Positions 5,424-8,612 of a DNA stretch of 8,612 bases are shown here, one piece after another. The notes beneath the pieces are model-generated. The model was not told where the DNA came from, did not search any database, and saw only the letters and a list, made by a program, of their open reading frames with translations. The stretch covers positions 1-8,612 of the forward strand of contig DATEHQ010000127.1 of assembly GCA_035279525.1 (NCBI GenBank), read 5' to 3'. The first letter of the stretch is position 1, and each line of letters begins with the position of its first letter. The position numbers were made by a program, and so were the translations under genes. The DNA is from DATEHQ01 sp035279525. GTDB taxonomy: Bacteria; Chloroflexota; Dormibacteria; Dormibacterales; Dormibacteraceae.

Positions 5424-7049
5424 GCTCGCGGCGACTTGTGCCTCTTCGCGTGGCTGCGTCTCTTGCTCCGCCACCGGTCGCCGGCGGCGCTTGATGAGCA
5501 ATGTGCTGAGCGCGGTGATCGCGAGCACGGTGATCGGCACCACCAGGGTCGACTTCATGGCGTCGATGAAGGCGGCTGTGAAGACGTCATGGGCCAGGAT
5601 GCTGAGCTGATGCGCCACCGCAGGAGGCAGGTTGGCGGGCAGCTTGGCTCCGGTCTGGCCAGCGCCGATCTCAAACCCGTTTGACGCGACCGAGCTGAAC
5701 GCGGCGATGAACTGCGCCCGGAACGCCGGGGGCAGCGCCGAGGCGTGGCTCACGGCCTGGTTGTGGAGCGTGGTTGCCAGCTGGTTCTGCAGGATCGCGC
5801 CGACCACCGCGCTGCCGATGGCCTGGCCGATCTGTCGGGTGGTGTTCAGCACCCCGGACGCCGCCCCGGCCATGCGGGGGGAGATGTTGCGCATCGCGAC
5901 GGTCGTCATGGGGGCGAAGGTCATGCCCATCCCAGCACCGGCCACGATCGCGGGAACCAGGAAGTTGATCCAGGTCGAGTCCGGCCCGGCCACGTAGATC
6001 AACGTTCCGAACCCGATCGTGAACACCGAGATGCCGGTCATCAAGATGTACTTGCCACCGATTCGGTCCGCCATCCTGCCCGCGAAGGGCGCGACCAGCA
6101 TTGACGTGACCGACATCGGCGCCAGGGTGAGTCCCGAGGTCAGGGCTGAGAATCCGCGCACCGACTGCAGGTAGATGACGATGGGGAAGAAGAGGCTCAT
6201 CATCCCGAACGCGATCGCCGCGGCGATCCAGTTGGCCACCGCGAAGTTGCGCTCCTCGAACAGCGAAAGGGGCACCAGCGGCTCGGCCTGGAAGCGCTCC
6301 CAGATGACAAACAGCACCAGGAGGACCACACCGGCTGCGATGACCTCCGGGATCGTGACCGAATAGTTCGAGATCTCGCCCCAGCTGTAGCGCTGGCCTT
6401 CGATGAGGCCGAACAGGATCGCGAACAGGCCGGCCGTAGCGAGCACGACGCCGACCAGGTCCCAGCCGTGGCGGCGGCCCGGTCGCAGGTCGGGGATGAT
6501 CAGAAAGGCCGCGATGAAGGCGAGGATCCCGATCGGAACGTTGACGAAGAAGATCCACTGCCAGCCGATATAGGTGACGATGGCGCCGCCGAGAGTCGGC
6601 CCCGTCACGGTGGCGAGGCCGGCAACGCCGCCCCAGATCCCGAATGCCGCGCCGCGTCGCTCGGGAGGAAAGATCGAGGTCAGGATGGCCAGGGTCTGCG
6701 GAGTCAGCAGTGCGCCGCCGACACCCTGCAGGACACGGGCGGCGATCAGCTCGGTCGCGTTCTGCGAGACGCCGCACAGCGCCGACGCGATCGTGAAGAC
6801 CGCCAGGCCGATGGCGAACAGGTTGCGCTGCCCGTACAGGTCGCCCAGGCGGCCCGCGGTGATCAGCAGCACCGCGTAGACCAGGATGTAGGCGTTGAGC
6901 ACCCACAGGATCTGGTCCAGCGTCGTGTTGAGCCCCGAGCTCATGGCCGGGATCGCGACGTTCACGATCGTGGTGTCGAGCAGGATCATGAAAAAGCCGG
7001 TGCACAGGACGAGGAGCACCAACCACGGGTTATTACGCGCTTGAGTCAT
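5421..7049 (-). CDS. DHA2-family (EmrB/QacA-type) MFS multidrug exporter, 14 TM
   Basis: The 542-residue protein is hydrophobic throughout, with about 14 membrane segments, the DHA2 number. Motif D1 LDTTIVNVAIP is at 24-34, motif A GRLGDLYGQR at 66-75, motif B RVLQGVGGAL at 105-114 with its Arg105, and the antiporter motif C GPTLGG at 150-155, followed by WQWIFFVNVPIG. A longer loop of about 70 residues precedes the last TM segment. The C-terminus is basic then acidic (KRRRRP...), cytoplasmic. Such proteins exchange protons for hydrophobic or cationic drugs at the inner membrane. The ATG start overlaps the padR stop by 17 bp and is preceded by a strong GAGGAGGAG ribosome site. The PadR-type neighbour suggests ligand-induced expression; the substrate cannot be deduced. 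Confidence 0.93.
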   Translation of the reverse strand: MTQARNNPWLVLLVLCTGFFMILLDTTIVNVAIPAMSSGLNTTLDQILWVLNAYILVYAVLLITAGRLGDLYGQRNLFAIGLAVFTIASALCGVSQNATELIAARVLQGVGGALLTPQTLAILTSIFPPERRGAAFGIWGGVAGLATVTGPTLGGAIVTYIGWQWIFFVNVPIGILAFIAAFLIIPDLRPGRRHGWDLVGVVLATAGLFAILFGLIEGQRYSWGEISNYSVTIPEVIAAGVVLLVLFVIWERFQAEPLVPLSLFEERNFAVANWIAAAIAFGMMSLFFPIVIYLQSVRGFSALTSGLTLAPMSVTSMLVAPFAGRMADRIGGKYILMTGISVFTIGFGTLIYVAGPDSTWINFLVPAIVAGAGMGMTFAPMTTVAMRNISPRMAGAASGVLNTTRQIGQAIGSAVVGAILQNQLATTLHNQAVSHASALPPAFRAQFIAAFSSVASNGFEIGAGQTGAKLPANLPPAVAHQLSILAHDVFTAAFIDAMKSTLVVPITVLAITALSTLLIKRRRRPVAEQETQPREEAQVAAS

Positions 7050-7662
7050 GTCTCCTCCTCAACCCAACAAGGTCGGCATCGATTCCCACCTTCCACTCCA
7101 GCCTCTTGGTGCGGATCTCGTCTTCGATCCGCTTCGACCACTTCCGCTCGGCGTCGAGCATCGCGATCTTGTGCTCGAGCTCGATGATGGCGAGCCGCGT
7201 GTGGCCGGAGGCCAGCAGCTCTTCTTTGATGCGCGTCAGCTTTTCGATCACGCTGCCGAGGGCAGTTGCGCGATGCTCGAGACGGTCGGCCGCCTCGGTG
7301 CTCGTCAGGTGATGCATGAACATGAGCCCAGCCGCGAAGTAGGGGTACTCGCGCCTCGGTTGGGCGACGATCTCTCCGATCACCTGGAGGAGCAGGGTCC
7401 GCCCGGAATCGGTGAGGCGGTAGATGGTGCGTTCGGGCCGCCGGCCTTCCTTCTCGCGCTCGACCGGCACGATCCGGCCGTCCCGCTCGAGCGCGTCGAC
7501 GGTGTGGTAGAGCGAGCCGAAGTTGAGGCGGATGAACTCGTCGTGGTGACGGTTCCGCATCATGCCCGCGAGCTCGTAGGGGTGCATCGGCCGCTCGTCG
7601 AGCAGCTCGAGGATCGAGAGCGCGAGCGGCGACAGTTCCGTGGTGACGGCTGGTTCGGTCAT
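7033..7662 (-). CDS. PadR-family transcriptional regulator
   Basis: The protein has 209 residues from the ATG at 7662. The winged helix spans about residues 10-90: LSPLALSILELLDERPMHPYEL opens the domain, and the typical recognition region FGSLYHTVDALERDGRI (48-64) is followed by the wing with RRPERTIYRLTDSGR. The remaining 110 residues form long charged helices, as in the subfamily with a virulence-activator-like (AphA-type) C-terminal dimerisation domain. PadR proteins usually repress adjacent efflux or detoxification genes and release DNA on ligand binding. The frame is open up to a TTG at 7683, but that start lies inside the promoter, so ATG 7662 is preferred. The coding end contains the exporter's ribosome binding site and overlaps its start by 17 bp. 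Likely role: autorepressor and repressor of the exporter-hydrolase operon. Confidence 0.9.
   Translation of the reverse strand: MTEPAVTTELSPLALSILELLDERPMHPYELAGMMRNRHHDEFIRLNFGSLYHTVDALERDGRIVPVEREKEGRRPERTIYRLTDSGRTLLLQVIGEIVAQPRREYPYFAAGLMFMHHLTSTEAADRLEHRATALGSVIEKLTRIKEELLASGHTRLAIIELEHKIAMLDAERKWSKRIEDEIRTKRLEWKVGIDADLVGLRRRHDSSA
7051..7060 (-). promoter_or_regulatory. Strong Shine-Dalgarno site for the MFS exporter
   Basis: The minus strand reads GAGGAGGAGA then C before the exporter ATG at 7049. Two overlapping copies of the GGAG core give good 4-7 base spacing. It lies within the last codons of padR, so exporter translation can occur independently of, or by reinitiation after, padR. 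It contrasts with most other genes in this window, which lack a recognisable site. Confidence 0.7.
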
Positions 7663-7673
7663 ATCCCGCGCGA

Positions 7674-7703
7674 AATATATCAAGAGCGGATATCCAATGT
7701 CAA
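7674..7703 (-). promoter_or_regulatory. Promoter of the padR-exporter-hydrolase operon, with a GGATATCC palindrome in the spacer
   Basis: On the minus strand a perfect TTGACA (7703-7698) is followed after 18 bp by TATATT (7679-7674), five of six matches to the -10 consensus; GATATA at 7681-7676 gives 16 bp instead. The predicted start lies only a few bases before the padR ATG, so the leader is very short. The perfect palindrome GGATATCC (7688-7695) occupies the spacer, and another GGATAT occurs just before the ATG. That is a natural place for an autoregulatory PadR operator, though the motif itself is not a recognised PadR consensus. Confidence 0.6.
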
Positions 7704-7809
7704 GTACTCCGCTGGGAATCCGTTAACAGGCTGAGTTGGCAGACCCGGCCGAGCTCACGCAAGCTCGTCGGCAGGTGTGCAGGCTCGGGGGCGGGGAGCA
7801 GACAGGAAG

Positions 7810-7822
7810 GGCGGGCCCCGCC
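7810..7822. repeat. 13 bp inverted repeat (GGCGGG-C-CCCGCC)
   Basis: Perfect six-base arms, GGCGGG and CCCGCC, flank one central C. It lies between the divergent padR and sigma-factor promoters. In GC-rich DNA such a short palindrome can occur by chance, so a role as an operator is only a possibility. Confidence 0.3.
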
Positions 7823-7823
7823 A

Positions 7824-7852
7824 GGGTTGTGCCCATCACGTCGGCGCAACCC
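7824..7852 (+). repeat. 10 bp inverted repeat upstream of the ECF sigma gene
   Basis: GGGTTGTGCC (7824-7833) and GGCGCAACCC (7843-7852) pair over ten positions with one G-T pair and a nine-base centre. It lies 29 bases before the sigma-factor ATG and 17 bases before a TAATTA box, so it covers the -35 region. It could bind a regulator there, or form a hairpin if transcription starts further upstream. No T-run follows, so it is not a typical terminator. Confidence 0.45.
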
Positions 7853-7869
7853 ACCGGGAGAGCAACGGG

Positions 7870-7875
7870 TAATTA
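7870..7875 (+). promoter_or_regulatory. Candidate -10 box (TAATTA) for the ECF sigma gene
   Basis: TAATTA ends six bases before the ATG at 7882, the spacing expected for a leaderless transcript. No matching -35 box is seen; the inverted repeat at 7824-7852 is in that place. The stretch is locally AT-rich in a GC-rich region. Confidence 0.3.
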
Positions 7876-7881
7876 GCGTTG

Positions 7882-8475
7882 ATGCGTGCCGAGGCGGCGG
7901 TGGAGACGCTCGCGATGAGTAGCCCTCCAGGGTCGAGCGCGCTCGCCGCCGCCCAGCTCGTGCGCCAGGCCACCGGGGGCGACCTCGACGCGTTCGAGGA
8001 GCTGATCCTCCGCCTGCAGCGGCAGGTCTACGGCTTCGCCTACCAGCACCTGCGCGATCGCGACGAGGCGCACGACCTGACGCAGGAGATCTTCGTCAAG
8101 CTCTACCGCAACCTCGCGCGCTACGACACCGAGCGACCCTTCGAGCCCTGGTTCTGGAAGCTTGCCGCCAACACCACGATCAACTACCGGCGCAGGCGCG
8201 TGCCGCTGCCGGCGGAGCTGTCCCCCGACGACGACTCACGGGTCGCGGACCAGCCGGCGCAGCACGACCCGGCGCTTCTTGACGCCCTGGCCCAGCTCGA
8301 CTCGGCGTACCGGCTCCCGGTCCTCCTCCACTACTACGCCGACCTCTCCATCGAGCAGGTCGGCCTCGCCCTGAGCCTGACCGTCCCCGCCGTCAAGTCG
8401 CGCCTCCACCGCGCGCGGGCGCAGCTGCGCAACTCCCTCGCCGAGCTCGACCAGTCAGAGGGGGTGGACGGATGA
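7882..8475 (+). CDS. ECF-type RNA polymerase sigma factor (sigma-70 family)
   Basis: The protein has 197 residues. Region 2 spans about 38-106: DAFEELILRLQRQVYGFAYQHLRD, then the region 2.2 core DEAHDLTQEIFVKLYRNLARYD, and the region 2.4 segment WFWKLAANTTINYRRRR, which reads the -10 box. A Pro/Asp-rich linker leads to region 4 (about 136-184), whose helix-turn-helix IEQVGLALSLTVPAVKSRLHRAR (157-179) reads the -35 box. Regions 1 and 3 are absent, as in all ECF factors. The ATG at 7882 is chosen because a TAATTA box lies at leaderless distance and the extra codons have normal GC use; ATG 7915, 9 bases after GGTGGAG, is a good alternative giving 186 residues. The stop overlaps an ATG (ATGA at 8472), where an anti-sigma gene would be expected. 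Confidence 0.92.
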   Translation: MRAEAAVETLAMSSPPGSSALAAAQLVRQATGGDLDAFEELILRLQRQVYGFAYQHLRDRDEAHDLTQEIFVKLYRNLARYDTERPFEPWFWKLAANTTINYRRRRVPLPAELSPDDDSRVADQPAQHDPALLDALAQLDSAYRLPVLLHYYADLSIEQVGLALSLTVPAVKSRLHRARAQLRNSLAELDQSEGVDG

Positions 8476-8520
8476 GACACCCTTTGTCAACCACAAACAT
8501 TAGTTCGTATCCGGGGGGGC
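8472..8520 (+). pseudogene. Possible remnant start of an anti-sigma factor gene, cut by an insertion
   Basis: An ATG at 8472 overlaps the sigma-factor stop as ATGA, the usual coupling between ECF sigma genes and their anti-sigma partners. The frame starts MRHPLSTTNISSYPGG and stays open to the window edge, but it shows no zinc-binding His-x3-Cys-x2-Cys motif or other anti-sigma feature. Composition changes after about 8480 to an AT-richer stretch unlike the upstream gene, and a transposase-like frame follows on the other strand. The end coordinate is arbitrary. The remnant interpretation is inference from gene order. Confidence 0.3.
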
Positions 8521-8522
8521 CG

Positions 8523-8612
8523 TCACGCGGCCCTGCCGAGGGCCCGGTTGCGGTTGGCAACGTGGATGCCCTCGACGTAAAGAGTGTGGTTCTTGAGACA
8601 GTGCCAGAGCAC
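8523..8612 (-). CDS. Possible transposase C-terminus (IS110-like), cut by the window edge
   Basis: The minus strand has an open frame of 29 codons from the window edge to a TGA at 8525-8523. It reads VLWHCLKNHTLYVEGIHVAN and then RNRALGRAA. The pattern 'LWxCLxxxTxYxxxxHxANR' resembles the C-terminal tail of IS110-type (DEDD plus serine, bridge-RNA guided) transposases as I remember them. No catalytic residue lies in this part, so the family call is tentative. Sequence between its stop and the sigma-factor gene would include the right end of the element. Orientation is the same as the IS481-type fragment at the left edge, but the families differ. Confidence 0.42.
   Translation of the reverse strand: MLWHCLKNHTLYVEGIHVANRNRALGRAA

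Noticed and set aside
5671..7026. A 451-codon frame on the same strand as the MFS exporter, shifted
   Set aside because: Its translation is a run of Arg, Pro, Gly, His and Asp without membrane segments. The overlapping frame gives a textbook 14-TM exporter.
6468..7187. A 239-codon plus-strand frame opposite the exporter and padR ends
   Set aside because: Low-complexity charged translation (Asp, Gly, Arg, Gln), no motif, entirely antisense to well-supported genes.
7048..7734. A 228-codon plus-strand frame opposite padR
   Set aside because: It mirrors the padR codons, runs through the padR promoter and has no recognisable domain.
7750..7767. CGAGCT...AGCTCG hairpin between the divergent promoters as a terminator
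   Set aside because: Only six pairs, no T-run, and no gene ends there that would need a terminator.

Overview
The window is high-GC, densely packed bacterial DNA. Genes overlap by 4 to 21 bp. Several start codons (GTG, TTG, ATG) have no Shine-Dalgarno sequence but lie 6 to 9 bases behind a TANNNT-type -10 box, which suggests leaderless transcription. This fits an actinobacterial, Chloroflexota or Dormibacterota-type soil lineage. The sequence alone cannot settle the phylum, and no recognised gene is a phylogenetic marker.

Left edge (1-380): the 5' end of an IS481-type transposase gene runs off the window on the minus strand. Upstream of it is an iterated 22-25 bp repeat, probably the end of the element. 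Just beyond lies a complete tRNA-Lys(CTT) gene on the minus strand, with CCA encoded and its own promoter. The IS end therefore abuts the 3' end of the tRNA gene.

381-2797 (+): two coupled genes encode a small PrgI/VirB3-like membrane protein and a VirB4/TraC-like secretion ATPase. No other type IV secretion or conjugation gene is visible here. 2817-4532 (+): a tightly coupled set holds a protein I do not recognise (196 aa), a monoacylglycerol-lipase-like alpha/beta hydrolase and a GlsB/YeaQ-type small membrane protein.

7662-4512 (-): a PadR-family repressor, a 14-TM DHA2 (EmrB/QacA-type) drug exporter and a second alpha/beta hydrolase form one operon. Its promoter has a perfect TTGACA -35 box and overlaps a GGATATCC palindrome. 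The last gene runs 21 bp into the convergent GlsB-type gene.

7882-8475 (+): an ECF sigma factor. Its stop overlaps an ATG in the ATGA arrangement typical of an ECF/anti-sigma pair, but no anti-sigma factor follows. Instead there is an AT-richer stretch and, on the minus strand, what looks like the C-terminal end of a second (IS110-like) transposase. The anti-sigma gene was probably interrupted by that insertion.

I found no CRISPR array, toxin-antitoxin pair, restriction system or recognised defence system. The least explained parts are the isolated PrgI-VirB4 pair, the unknown gene at 2817, the PadR-exporter-hydrolase cassette and the beheaded sigma/anti-sigma locus.
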